Assembly: GCA_024402135.1 (NCBI GenBank)
Contig: JAKSJN010000003.1
Location: 1 to 64,000 of the forward strand
Origin: Bacteroidales bacterium
GTDB lineage: Bacteria; Bacteroidota; Bacteroidia; Bacteroidales; UBA932
DNA length: 64,000 nt
Direction: 5' to 3'
Below the pieces are notes generated by a model. The model saw only the letters and a list, made by a program, of their open reading frames with translations. It did no database searches and was not told the DNA's origin. The translations under genes were made by a program, and so were the position numbers. This document shows positions 13,727-23,166 of the stretch, piece after piece. The number at the start of each line of letters is the position of its first letter. The first letter of the stretch is position 1.

Positions 13727-15370
13727 ATGCAGCATTATTTCAAAAGCCTTGAGAGCGCTATCAAGAACAACTGGAGCGCTCCTGGAATCGGAACCTATCA
13801 GGCCGAGGATTTCACCTATGGCGAGGTAGCGACTTTTATCGAGCGCTTCCATATCCTCATGGAGGCTGCCGGCGTGAAGAAGGGCCAGAAGGTTGCTCTC
13901 TGTGCAAAGAACAGCGGCCGCTGGGCTATCGCTTACCTTGGCATCAATACTTATGAGGCCGTGGTTGTCCCTATCCTCGACAACTTCACCCCTGAGAACA
14001 TCAACAGTCTCGTTGACCATTCGGAGAGTGTCATGCTCTTCACCAACAAGGATCTGTGGGCAAAGCTCGACATCGAGAAGATGCCTAATATCTGCGGTGT
14101 TGTCGGCATGGAGGACTTCGGTATGCTCTATGCGAAGGACGAGACCGTAAAGGCTGCCTTCGAGAACCTTGACGCAAACTTTGCAGCAAAGCATCCGGAT
14201 GGCTTCGGCCCGCAGGATGTATGCTACCCTGACGGAAACGACAAGGATCTTGCAGTCATCAACTATACATCGGGTACCACCAGCAGCCCTAAGGGCGTGA
14301 TGCTCCGTTACGAGAGCTTCTCCGCAATGGTTGATTTCGCTCAGCGCGTTCTTCCTTGCGGCCCTGGCGACACCATCATGTCGATGCTGCCTATGGCGCA
14401 CATGTACGGTATGGTATTCGACTTCCTCTTCCCTGTCTGCAGCGGCGTGCATGTACGCTTCTTCGGCAAGACCCCTTCTCCTACCCTCCTTCTCAAGGCG
14501 ATGAAGGAAGTGAAGCCTTTCATGGTTCTCAGCGTTCCTCTGGTCATGGAGAAGATCTACAAGTCTTCTATCAAGCCTGTGCTCAGCAAGCCTGCGATGA
14601 AGATCCTCACCAAGATTCCTGGTGTAAACAGCATCATCTACAAGAAGGTCGGTGCAAAGATCTGCGAGGCTTTCGGTGGCAATGTGAAGCATTTCATCAT
14701 GGGTGGTGCTCCTCTCAATCCCGAGGCTGAGGCTATCTTCAAGAAGATCGGCCTTCCTTATACCGTAGGTTATGGCATGACCGAGGCCTGCCCTCTTCTC
14801 GCATATGAGGATAACCATCGCTATGTCCAGGGTTCATGCGGAAAGCTCATCGACGTCTGCGACCTCCGTATCGATTCCGAGGACCCTCAGCGTATCGCCG
14901 GCGAGATTCAGGCCAAGGGCATCAACGTCTGCATGGGTTACTTCAACAACGAGGAGGCCAGTGCCAACGCATTCACCGAGGATGGATGGCTCCGTACCGG
15001 CGACCTTGGTATCATCGATGCCAACAACAACGTCTTCATCCGTGGCCGCAGCAAGAGCATGATCCTTTCGGCAAACGGCCAGAACATCTATCCCGAGGAG
15101 GTCGAGGCTATCGTCAACAATCAGTCCTATGTTGCCGAGTCGGTTGTAGTTGACCGCTCAACCAAGCTCGTCGCTCTCGTTTACCTCGATCAGGAGGGCA
15201 TGAAGAAGGATGGCCTGGATGACGAGGCAATCGCCGACATTCCGGAGAATGTAAGGGTTGCAGCCAACCGTCAGCTCCCTAACTACAGCCAGATCACCAA
15301 GGTCGAGGTTGTTTCCGCTCCTTTCGAGAAGACTCCTAAGATGAGCATCAAGAGATTCCTCTATAAATAG
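13727..15370 (+). CDS. AMP-forming long-chain acyl-CoA synthetase-like enzyme
   Basis: An ANL-superfamily ligase of 547 residues that activates a carboxylic acid as an acyl-AMP, probably a fatty acid for acyl-CoA. Motifs are the P-loop INYTSGTTSSPKGVM (about 180), VGYGMTEACPLL (about 346), GWLRTGDLG (about 421), and the hinge/catalytic Lys region near the C terminus (FEKTPKMSIKRFL). Length and motif order fit the bacterial FadD-like group of Bacteroidota. The specific acid is not evident. A strong terminator follows. Confidence 0.87.
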   Translation: MQHYFKSLESAIKNNWSAPGIGTYQAEDFTYGEVATFIERFHILMEAAGVKKGQKVALCAKNSGRWAIAYLGINTYEAVVVPILDNFTPENINSLVDHSESVMLFTNKDLWAKLDIEKMPNICGVVGMEDFGMLYAKDETVKAAFENLDANFAAKHPDGFGPQDVCYPDGNDKDLAVINYTSGTTSSPKGVMLRYESFSAMVDFAQRVLPCGPGDTIMSMLPMAHMYGMVFDFLFPVCSGVHVRFFGKTPSPTLLLKAMKEVKPFMVLSVPLVMEKIYKSSIKPVLSKPAMKILTKIPGVNSIIYKKVGAKICEAFGGNVKHFIMGGAPLNPEAEAIFKKIGLPYTVGYGMTEACPLLAYEDNHRYVQGSCGKLIDVCDLRIDSEDPQRIAGEIQAKGINVCMGYFNNEEASANAFTEDGWLRTGDLGIIDANNNVFIRGRSKSMILSANGQNIYPEEVEAIVNNQSYVAESVVVDRSTKLVALVYLDQEGMKKDGLDDEAIADIPENVRVAANRQLPNYSQITKVEVVSAPFEKTPKMSIKRFLYK

Positions 15371-15396
15371 TCAACATACGAACTTGACACTGTTTC

Positions 15397-15426
15397 GGGG
15401 TGGCCTTCGGGTCGCCCCTTTTTTTG
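15397..15426 (+). terminator. Terminator of the acyl-CoA synthetase gene
   Basis: GGGGTGGCC, TTCG loop, GGTCGCCCC, then seven T. The stem includes two G-U pairs. Confidence 0.85.
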
Positions 15427-15466
15427 GCAAGGATGGCCGAGGGGGGCATGCCGTTCTTGCGGCTTA

Positions 15467-15481
15467 CTGACATTATGTCAG
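15467..15481. promoter_or_regulatory. Palindrome upstream of htpG, candidate operator
   Basis: CTGACAT and ATGTCAG are perfect 7-bp arms around a single T, about 90 nt before the htpG start. Its position upstream of a chaperone gene suggests a stress-regulator site; this is inference. No promoter element is obvious nearby. Confidence 0.35.
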
Positions 15482-15572
15482 CACAAGCGGGTTGGAACAG
15501 CTTTTGATTTATCATGGGATGTGGCCGGAATGATACGGCCCGGGAAAAAGATAACGACAAAAAGACAACAAT

Positions 15573-17426
15573 ATGGAAAACAGAGGTAAAATCGGAGTAA
15601 CTACCGAGAATATATTCCCGGTCATCAAGCAGTTCCTTTATTCGGATCACGAGATCTTCCTTCGCGAGCTCGTTGCCAACGCAGTTGACGCAAGCCAGAA
15701 GATGAAGGCTCTTGCTGCAAGCGGCGAATATGCCGGCAACGTTGATGAGATCGGTGTCAGGATCGAGCTGGACGAGACTGCAAAGACCCTTAAGATCATT
15801 GATGATGGTATCGGCATGACCCGTGAGGAGGTTGATAAGTATATCAATCAGATCGCGTTCTCGTCAGCCGGAGAGTTCCTTGAGAAGTACAAGGACCAGA
15901 TCAACGGCATCATCGGTCATTTCGGTCTCGGCTTCTATTCGGCTTTCATGGTTTCCGAGAAGGTTACCATTGAGACTCTTTCTTGGAAGGATGGTGCACA
16001 GGCAGTCAAGTGGAGCTGTGATGGCTCTCCTGAATACACCCTCGAGGATTGCGAGAAGGATGGCCGCGGTACCGTCATCACCCTCTATCTTGACAAGGAT
16101 TCGGATGAGTTCGCATCGAAGGCGCGCATCCTCTCCCTCTTGAACAAGTACTGCAAGTTCATGCCTGTTCCTGTCATCTTCGGCAAGGAGCATGAGTGGA
16201 AGGACGGCAAGGATGTCGAGACCGACAGGGACAACATCATCAACAAGACCGAGCCGATCTGGGCAAAGACTCCTTCAAGTCTCACCGAGGAGGATTATCA
16301 GAACTTCTACAGGGCTCTCTACCCTATGGACGAGGATCCTATGTTCCATATCCACCTGAACGTGGACTATCCGTTCAACCTGACCGGTGTGCTCTACTTC
16401 CCTAAGATCAAGGAGCGCATGTCGATCAACAAGAACAAGATCCAACTGTATTGCAACCAGATGTTCGTCACCGATCATGTGGACAATATCGTTCCTGACT
16501 TCCTTACATTGCTTCATGGTGTGATCGATTCTCCGGACATTCCGCTGAACGTAAGCCGCAGCTACCTCCAGAGCGACGCGAACGTGAAGAAGATCTCTGG
16601 CTACATCACCCGCAAGGTTGCCGACAGACTCGACGATATCTTCAAGGAGAACCGCCAGGACTATGAGTCAAAGTGGGACAATATCAAGCTCTTCATTGAG
16701 TACGGCATGCTCAGTGACGAGAAGTTCGGCGAGAGAGGAATGAAGTTCGCGCTCCTCAAGAACACTGACAGCAAGTACTTCAGCCTGGATGAGTACAAGA
16801 CAGCCGTAGAGCCTCAGCAGACCGACAAGGACAAGAAGGTTGTCTGCCTCTATGCAACCGACAAGGATGCTCAGTACAGCCAGATCGAGGCTGCGAAGAA
16901 CATGGGCTACGACGTACTCCTCATGGACTGCGAGCTTGATTCACACTTCATCAACCTGCTCGAGCAGAAGATGGAGAACGTAAGATTCGCACGCGTCGAC
17001 AGCGACAGCATCAGCAATCTCATCCCTAAGGAGGACGTGAAGAAGCCTGAGCTCAGCGACGACGAGAAGAAGGAGATCAGCGAGCTCATCAAGGGCGCGT
17101 TCCCTGAGGGCAACGACTATATGGTGGAGCCTCAGAATCTCGGCGAGAACGGCGCTCCTATCGTCATCACCCAGAGCGAGTTCATGCGTCGTTACCGCGA
17201 GATGAGCGTACTCGGTGGCGGCATGAACTTCTATGGCGAGCTTCCTGCTTCATACAACCTGATCGTCAACATGGAGAACCCTCTGATCAAGAAGATCGTG
17301 GAGAGCAAGGACGCTGCAAGTCCGCTTCTCCGTCAGGTTGCCGATCTTGCACTGCTGTCTAACGGCATGCTGAAGGGCAAGGAACTCAGCGATTTTATCG
17401 CACGCAGCTACGATATTATCAAATAA
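15573..17426 (+). CDS. htpG: Hsp90-family chaperone HtpG
   Basis: An ATP-dependent homodimeric cytosolic chaperone. The GHKL ATP-binding domain is at residues 1-220, with FLRELVANAVDAS, IDDGIGMT and GHFGLGFYSAFMV. The middle domain contains NVSRSYLQSDANVKKI (about 323-340). The C-terminal dimerisation domain follows. NAVDAS replaces the usual NASDA. The 617 residues are close to the E. coli size. It stands as a single gene with a palindrome upstream and a strong terminator downstream. Confidence 0.95.
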   Translation: MENRGKIGVTTENIFPVIKQFLYSDHEIFLRELVANAVDASQKMKALAASGEYAGNVDEIGVRIELDETAKTLKIIDDGIGMTREEVDKYINQIAFSSAGEFLEKYKDQINGIIGHFGLGFYSAFMVSEKVTIETLSWKDGAQAVKWSCDGSPEYTLEDCEKDGRGTVITLYLDKDSDEFASKARILSLLNKYCKFMPVPVIFGKEHEWKDGKDVETDRDNIINKTEPIWAKTPSSLTEEDYQNFYRALYPMDEDPMFHIHLNVDYPFNLTGVLYFPKIKERMSINKNKIQLYCNQMFVTDHVDNIVPDFLTLLHGVIDSPDIPLNVSRSYLQSDANVKKISGYITRKVADRLDDIFKENRQDYESKWDNIKLFIEYGMLSDEKFGERGMKFALLKNTDSKYFSLDEYKTAVEPQQTDKDKKVVCLYATDKDAQYSQIEAAKNMGYDVLLMDCELDSHFINLLEQKMENVRFARVDSDSISNLIPKEDVKKPELSDDEKKEISELIKGAFPEGNDYMVEPQNLGENGAPIVITQSEFMRRYREMSVLGGGMNFYGELPASYNLIVNMENPLIKKIVESKDAASPLLRQVADLALLSNGMLKGKELSDFIARSYDIIK

Positions 17427-17475
17427 ATTTCGTTAAATTTGTCCAGACAGGGCAAGTTGAAACCCGAAAATATGC

Positions 17476-17504
17476 GCCCCGTCCGCTTTGGACGGGGCTT
17501 TTTT
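17476..17504 (+). terminator. Terminator of htpG
   Basis: GCCCCGTCC (17476-17484) pairs perfectly with GGACGGGGC (17490-17498), followed by six T. Confidence 0.92.
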
Positions 17505-17526
17505 ATAACCCAATAATTAAGTACAC

Positions 17527-18849
17527 ATGGCACAGTCAGTTCTTCAGGATGTCTATGATGTCCGCACGCTGGGACGCAGCAAAACCTTGATTCTCGGTCT
17601 CCAACACATGTTCGCAATGTTCGGTTCGACCATTCTTGTACCTGCCATCACCGGACTCTCGGTTTCAGCGACCTTGCTCTTCGCAGGTCTCGGAACCCTG
17701 CTGTTCCACCTCCTTACAAAGATGAAGGTACCTGCTTTCCTCGGATCATCGTTCGCTTTCCTCGGAGGCTATGCAGCCGTGTGCCAGATGGGCGCAGAGA
17801 AGGGCCTGGACCTTGCAACTTCCCTCCCTTACGCATGTATCGGCGTGTTCTGCGCCGGACTCATGTACTTCGTGCTCGCCGGCCTGTTCGCAGCCTTCGG
17901 TGTAAAGAAGGTCATGAGGTTCTTCCCTCCTATCGTGACCGGTCCTATCATCATCGCCATCGGTCTTACCCTGTCAGGTTCAGCTATCCAGAGTGCGTCA
18001 AGCAACTGGTGGGTGGCTATCCTTGCCATCGCTATCATCATCGTCAGCAACATCTGGGGAAAGGGCATGATCAAGATCATCCCTATCCTTCTTGGTGTAG
18101 TCGGCTCTTATATCGTTGCCGCATGCTTCGGTCTCGTTGACTTCTCTCCTGTCAAGGATGCCGCATGGATCGGATTCCCATTCAAGATGAAGGATACCGC
18201 ATTCGCCGTATTCGCAAACCCTGACTGGAGTCTCATCATCGCTGCCATCATCGCGATCCTCCCTATCTCGCTCGCTACCATGGTGGAGCATATCGGAGAC
18301 ATCTGCGCGATCTCTTCTACCACCGGCATCAACTATCTCGAGGATCCAGGTCTGCATCGTACCCTCATGGGTGACGGTTTCGCTACCGCTCTCGCTTCAA
18401 TGTTCGGCGCTCCTGCAAACACTTCTTACGGAGAGAACACCGGTGTGCTCAACCTTACCAGAGTATTCGACCCACGCGTGATCCGCATCGCTGCAGTCTT
18501 CGCTATCATCCTTTCATTCTGTCCTAAGTTCGCGGCTCTCATCTCTGTGATGCCTTCGGCTACCATCGGCGGTGTCAGCCTCGTACTTTACGGTATGATC
18601 TCGGCTGTCGGTGTCCGCAATGTTGTCGAGAACCAGGTTGATTTCACCGCCTCACGCAACGTGCTCGTTGCTGCCATCATCCTCGTGCTTGCAATCGGTA
18701 TCAAGTACGGTGCGAACGATGCCCTCTCTATCGGCTTCACCAGCCTCAGCGGCCTTGCAGTGGCAGCCATCGTCGGCATCGTCCTCAACGCTGTTCTCCC
18801 AGGCAAGGACTATGAGTTTGACACCAAGGTCGACAAAGCTGAAAAGTAA
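17527..18849 (+). CDS. uraA: Uracil/xanthine permease (NCS2 family)
   Basis: A 440-residue inner-membrane nucleobase transporter with about 12-14 hydrophobic segments. Family features include LQHMFAMFGSTILVP near the start, FLGSSFAFLGG, the substrate-region segment LATMVEHIGDICAIS with its conserved Glu (about residue 256), and SYGENTGVL (about 305). These match uracil permeases better than xanthine or urate carriers. It is 3 bp upstream of uvrB, so the two are probably co-transcribed, although their functions are not obviously linked. Confidence 0.9.
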   Translation: MAQSVLQDVYDVRTLGRSKTLILGLQHMFAMFGSTILVPAITGLSVSATLLFAGLGTLLFHLLTKMKVPAFLGSSFAFLGGYAAVCQMGAEKGLDLATSLPYACIGVFCAGLMYFVLAGLFAAFGVKKVMRFFPPIVTGPIIIAIGLTLSGSAIQSASSNWWVAILAIAIIIVSNIWGKGMIKIIPILLGVVGSYIVAACFGLVDFSPVKDAAWIGFPFKMKDTAFAVFANPDWSLIIAAIIAILPISLATMVEHIGDICAISSTTGINYLEDPGLHRTLMGDGFATALASMFGAPANTSYGENTGVLNLTRVFDPRVIRIAAVFAIILSFCPKFAALISVMPSATIGGVSLVLYGMISAVGVRNVVENQVDFTASRNVLVAAIILVLAIGIKYGANDALSIGFTSLSGLAVAAIVGIVLNAVLPGKDYEFDTKVDKAEK

Positions 18850-18852
18850 CAG

Positions 18853-21018
18853 ATGAAGTTCAAGCTTGAATCGCCATACAAGCCTTCAGGCGATCAGCCG
18901 GAGGCTATCCGCCAGATCTGCTCCGCCCTCAGGGACGGAGTAGATGGTGTTACGTTGCTCGGTGTAACCGGATCCGGCAAGACCTTCACGATGGCGAATG
19001 TCATCCAGGAGCTCCAGCGTCCTGTTCTGGTCCTCAGCCACAACAAGACACTGGCGGCCCAGCTGTACGGCGAATTCAAGTCATTCTTCCCTCATAATGC
19101 GGTCGAGTACTTCGTGTCGTACTACGACTACTACCAGCCGGAATCATACATTCCGACTACTGACACGTATATCGAGAAGGACCTCAGCATCAACGATCAG
19201 ATCGAGAAGCTCCGTCTCAGTGCCGCCAGCTCGCTTCTGAGCGGCCGCAGGGACGTCATCGTGGTCGCCAGCGTGTCCTGTCTGTACGGTATCGGCAATC
19301 CTGATGATTTCCATGCCCAGACCGTCAACATCGTCCGCGGCGAACAGCGTTCCCAGACCCGACTGCTCTATCAGCTGGTCGATGCCCTCTACAACCGTAC
19401 TGCGGCCGAGTTCACCCGAGGCTCGTTCAGGGTCAGCGGAGACACTGTGGATATCTTCCCGGGAGGCTCGGACACTGCCGTCAGAGTCGAGTTCTTCGGT
19501 GACGAGGTGGACGGCCTCAGCCTTATCGATCCCGTTACCGGTGCACGTCTGGAGGACATCGAGGAGATATCGATCTTCCCTGCGAACAACTACGTCACCA
19601 CCAAGGAGAGAAGCATCCAGGCTGTCAGCCAGATCCAGGACGACATGATGCAGCAGGTCGAGTACTTCGAGAGCATGGACCGTGGACTCGAGGCCAAGCG
19701 ACTGAAACAGAGAGTCGAGTACGACCTTGAGATGATCAAGGAGATGGGTTATTGCCCGGGCATCGAGAACTATTCAAGATACTTTGACGGACGTCGGGAA
19801 GGCCAGAGACCTTTCTGTCTCATCGACTATTTCCCGGACGATTTCATAACCTTCGTGGACGAGAGCCATGTCACCCTTCCGGAAGTGAAGGCTATGGCGG
19901 GCGGCGACCGTTCGCGAAAGCTGAACCTCATAAACTATGGTTTCAGACTGCCTGCAGCAGCCGACAACCGTCCTCTGACCTTCCAGGAATTCGAGGCTGT
20001 CACACACCAGTGCGTCTATGTCAGCGCGACCCCGGCCGAGTATGAGCTGGACCGCTGCCAGGGACTGATCGTGGAGCAGGTGGTCCGTCCTACCGGTCTG
20101 CTTGACCCTCCTATCGAGGTGCGTCCGGCTGCCAGTCAGATGGATGACCTTATGGAGGAGATCCGCAAGCGTGCGGAGAAGGACGAGCGCGTCATGGCCA
20201 CCACCGTTTCGAAGCAGTTTGCCGAGAAGGTGGACGATTACTGCCGCAAGATGGGCATACGCAGCCGCTACATCCACTCCGATGTGGACACCACCGAGCG
20301 CGTGGAGATCATCGAGGATTTCAAGAACGGCATGTTCGATGTCCTTGTGGGTGTCAACCTCCTGCGTGAAGGTCTGGACATCCCAAACGTGTCGCTGGTG
20401 GCTATCCTTGATGCCGACCATGAGGGTTTCCTGAGAAGCAATACCGCCCTCACCCAGACCGCCGGCCGTGCCGCACGTAACGTGAACGGACTCGTCATCA
20501 TGTATGCAGACACGATCACCAAGTCAATGGACGAGACCATACGCGAGACCCGCAGGCGCCGCAAGAAGCAGATCGAGTACAACGAGGAGCATGGCATCGT
20601 GCCTCAGCAGGTGCAGGTGAAACACAATACACTGGCGCTGGAGATCAGCAAGAAGGGCAGCCAGACGAGACTCCCGAATGGTGTCAACCGTCTCAGCGCA
20701 CCGAACTCATACGAGAGCCCGGTATTCATTCCGGATCCGAGCGATCTTGGCCAGGGAAGCATCTCGGTGGATCTTGGACTGGATTCAAGAAGAGAGAAGG
20801 ACAGTGCTTACGTGGACGGCTACGTAAGGGCGGATCTCGCCGCAGTGCTCCAGGATCCTGTCATACGCTCGATGTCGCGTCCTATGGTCGAGAAGCTGAT
20901 CGAAGAGGACCGCAAGAAGATGAAGGAGTCGGCAGCCGACCTCGACTTCACCCAGGCAGCCCGCTATCGCGACGAAATGTGGGCATTGGAACAATACTTG
21001 AAGGTTTGGAAAGACTAG
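18853..21018 (+). CDS. uvrB: UvrABC excinuclease subunit B
   Basis: UvrB is the damage-verifying helicase-like core of nucleotide excision repair. Motifs over 721 residues are Walker A GVTGSGKTF (about 39-47), the beta-hairpin YYDYYQPESYIPTTDTYIEK (about 92-111), DESHVTLPE, LLREGLDIP (about 505), QTAGRAARN, and a C-terminal UVR/UvrC-binding helix (VEKLIEEDRKKMKESAADLDF). Length is slightly above the usual 660-680 because of an extended linker before the UVR motif. It sits between uraA and rel. Confidence 0.95.
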   Translation: MKFKLESPYKPSGDQPEAIRQICSALRDGVDGVTLLGVTGSGKTFTMANVIQELQRPVLVLSHNKTLAAQLYGEFKSFFPHNAVEYFVSYYDYYQPESYIPTTDTYIEKDLSINDQIEKLRLSAASSLLSGRRDVIVVASVSCLYGIGNPDDFHAQTVNIVRGEQRSQTRLLYQLVDALYNRTAAEFTRGSFRVSGDTVDIFPGGSDTAVRVEFFGDEVDGLSLIDPVTGARLEDIEEISIFPANNYVTTKERSIQAVSQIQDDMMQQVEYFESMDRGLEAKRLKQRVEYDLEMIKEMGYCPGIENYSRYFDGRREGQRPFCLIDYFPDDFITFVDESHVTLPEVKAMAGGDRSRKLNLINYGFRLPAAADNRPLTFQEFEAVTHQCVYVSATPAEYELDRCQGLIVEQVVRPTGLLDPPIEVRPAASQMDDLMEEIRKRAEKDERVMATTVSKQFAEKVDDYCRKMGIRSRYIHSDVDTTERVEIIEDFKNGMFDVLVGVNLLREGLDIPNVSLVAILDADHEGFLRSNTALTQTAGRAARNVNGLVIMYADTITKSMDETIRETRRRRKKQIEYNEEHGIVPQQVQVKHNTLALEISKKGSQTRLPNGVNRLSAPNSYESPVFIPDPSDLGQGSISVDLGLDSRREKDSAYVDGYVRADLAAVLQDPVIRSMSRPMVEKLIEEDRKKMKESAADLDFTQAARYRDEMWALEQYLKVWKD

Positions 21019-21036
21019 ATTTTTGACTGTATTACT

Positions 21037-23163
21037 ATGATAAACGAACTGTTCCCTCAGTACGACGAAGCCGGAAGAGAACTGATCCGTAAGGCATACG
21101 ACATTGCAGCCCAGGCTCTGGCCGAGGATATGCGAAGCAATAACCATCCGTTCATCGAGCATCCTCTCGGTGTGGCGCGCATCGTCTGTGACGAGATCGG
21201 TCTCCAGGCCGAGTGTGTTGCGGCCGTGTTCCTCCATGAGACCGTCCGCTTCCATCCCGAGGTGGATATATTCCAGTATGGATTCCCCGAGGACGTCTAC
21301 ACCATGGTGGACGGCCTCAACAAGATATCGTCAATCAAGCCGAAGGATACCAGGCTCGAGGCAGAGAACTACAAGAAGCTCATCGTCCAGTATTCTAAAG
21401 ACCCCAGAGTCACAGTGATCAAGATCGCGGACAGGCTCGAGGTCATGAGGAACCTTAATATATTCCCTAGGGCTTCGCGCGAGAACAAGCAGCTTGAGAC
21501 CCTCATGCTGTACATTCCTCTCGCCCACCAGCTCGGTCTTTACAACATCAAGGGAGAGCTTGAGAATATCTACTTCAAGTTCGCGGAGCCTGAGCAGTAC
21601 AGGCTCATCACCAACAAGCTCAAGGCCGGCGAGAAGGACCGCCAGAGACTGACGGACGAGTTCATCCGCCCTCTCGAGCAGCGTCTGCATGAGTCAGGAA
21701 TCAAGTACAAGCTCAAGGCGAGAACCAAGTCGGCTTACTCCATCTACAAGAAGATGGTGGTCCAGAAAGTGCCTTTCGAGGGCGTGTACGACGTGTTCGC
21801 CATTCGTTTCATAATCGATTGTGACGAGGATGTCAAGACCGAGCAGCATCTTTGCTGGCAGGTCTATTCTTATGTGACCGAGGAGTACGAGGCCGATCCA
21901 AAGCGTTTCCGCGACTGGCTCAGCCAGCCAAAGCCTAATGGCTATGAATCCCTCCATATCACTGTCAAGAACCGCCAGGGCGCCTATCTCGAGGTCCAGA
22001 TCCGTACCAAGAGAATGGACGACATCGCCGAGAACGGCCATGCCGCACACTGGTCATACAAGGGCGTGAAGCATGAGGTCACCATTGACAACTGGCTTCA
22101 GTCTGTTCGATACAATCTGGAACACCAGATAGTCAGCCAGCCCGAGGACATGCCTCAGCCGCCTTCAAAGGAGATTTTCGTATTTACCCCTACAGGCGAG
22201 TTGAAAATACTCCAGACCGGTTCTACCGTGCTGGATTTCGCATTCAACATCCATTCCGGACTGGGAGCGCACTGTATCGGCGGCCGCGTGAACGGAAAGT
22301 CTGTTTCTATCCGCGAAAAGCTCAACACAGGAGACGTGGTGGAAATCATGAGCGGCAAGAACCAGAAGCCGTCGGCAGACTGGCTCAATTTCGTTGTCAG
22401 TTCGAAGGCAAAGAGCCGTATCAAGCACGAGCTCAGCGAAATGGAATTCAAGAAGGCTGCCGAGGGCAAGGAGATTCTTGAACGACGACTGAAGAACTGG
22501 AAGCTGGAGCTGCCTATGGACATGCTGACGGAGTTCATGAAGAAGCAGAAGTATTCTACCCTGAATGCTTTCTTCGCGGCTCTCGGCGAGGAGAAGGTAG
22601 ATATCAATGCCATCAAGACGTTCATACTTGCAAAGGCTGAGAACCGCCAGACCCAGCAGGAGGATACCGTTGTCCAGGCGGAGGAATGGAAGGGCAACAG
22701 CGGCAAGGACGACATCCTTGTGCTCAACGCAAGGGACGTGAAAGGCATCGACTACAAGATGTCCCTCTGCTGCAATCCTGTCCTGGGCGACGATGTATTC
22801 GGCTTCGTGACCAGGGATGCGGGTATCAAGATACACAGAATGTCCTGTCCAAATGCAAGCCGTCTGATGGACAAGTACCCTTACAGGATCCAGAAGGTCC
22901 GCTGGTCGGAGACTCCTGGCACAGGTGACTTCCTCTGTACCCTTAAGATCACTACGGACATGGAGCATTCAGTGCTCGGCAAGATCATGGAGGTAATCAC
23001 TTCGTTCAAGGCTTCCCTGCGTTCATTCAACGTCAACGAGGACAAGCGCAACGGACTGTTCGAGATTTCGGCACGAATACTCGTCCCATCCAACATGGAG
23101 CTGGACAAGGTCGTGTCCCAGCTGGGACACCTCAAGCATGTCGCAAAGGTGAAGCGAATCTAA
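21037..23163 (+). CDS. RelA/SpoT homologue, synthetase intact, hydrolase site degenerate
   Basis: A long Rel protein (708 residues) with HD, synthetase, TGS and ACT domains. Synthetase residues are in place: TKSAYSIYKKM, GVYDVFAIRFI, NGYESLHITV, EVQIRTKRMDDIAENGHAAHWSYK. The hydrolase half keeps His42 (EHPLGVA), His67 and Asp132. However, the HD pair is His-Glu (LHETVRF, where LHDxxED is usual) and ADRLHNM has become ADRLEVM. TGS starts near IFVFTPTGELKIL, and ACT is the last 80 residues. It probably makes (p)ppGpp but may not degrade it, so another enzyme may do so. It converges on mltG with 3 bp between stops. Confidence 0.9.
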   Translation: MINELFPQYDEAGRELIRKAYDIAAQALAEDMRSNNHPFIEHPLGVARIVCDEIGLQAECVAAVFLHETVRFHPEVDIFQYGFPEDVYTMVDGLNKISSIKPKDTRLEAENYKKLIVQYSKDPRVTVIKIADRLEVMRNLNIFPRASRENKQLETLMLYIPLAHQLGLYNIKGELENIYFKFAEPEQYRLITNKLKAGEKDRQRLTDEFIRPLEQRLHESGIKYKLKARTKSAYSIYKKMVVQKVPFEGVYDVFAIRFIIDCDEDVKTEQHLCWQVYSYVTEEYEADPKRFRDWLSQPKPNGYESLHITVKNRQGAYLEVQIRTKRMDDIAENGHAAHWSYKGVKHEVTIDNWLQSVRYNLEHQIVSQPEDMPQPPSKEIFVFTPTGELKILQTGSTVLDFAFNIHSGLGAHCIGGRVNGKSVSIREKLNTGDVVEIMSGKNQKPSADWLNFVVSSKAKSRIKHELSEMEFKKAAEGKEILERRLKNWKLELPMDMLTEFMKKQKYSTLNAFFAALGEEKVDINAIKTFILAKAENRQTQQEDTVVQAEEWKGNSGKDDILVLNARDVKGIDYKMSLCCNPVLGDDVFGFVTRDAGIKIHRMSCPNASRLMDKYPYRIQKVRWSETPGTGDFLCTLKITTDMEHSVLGKIMEVITSFKASLRSFNVNEDKRNGLFEISARILVPSNMELDKVVSQLGHLKHVAKVKRI

Positions 23164-23166
23164 ATC

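Noticed and set aside
13637-14818. 393-codon antisense frame over the acyl-CoA synthetase gene
   Set aside because: Antisense shadow of a clear enzyme gene; similar long shadows lie over 8163-8828, 10343-11326 and 53983-55281.
21694-22050. Additional antisense ORFs in rel and uvrB
   Set aside because: They overlap strongly conserved coding sequence and have no recognisable product.
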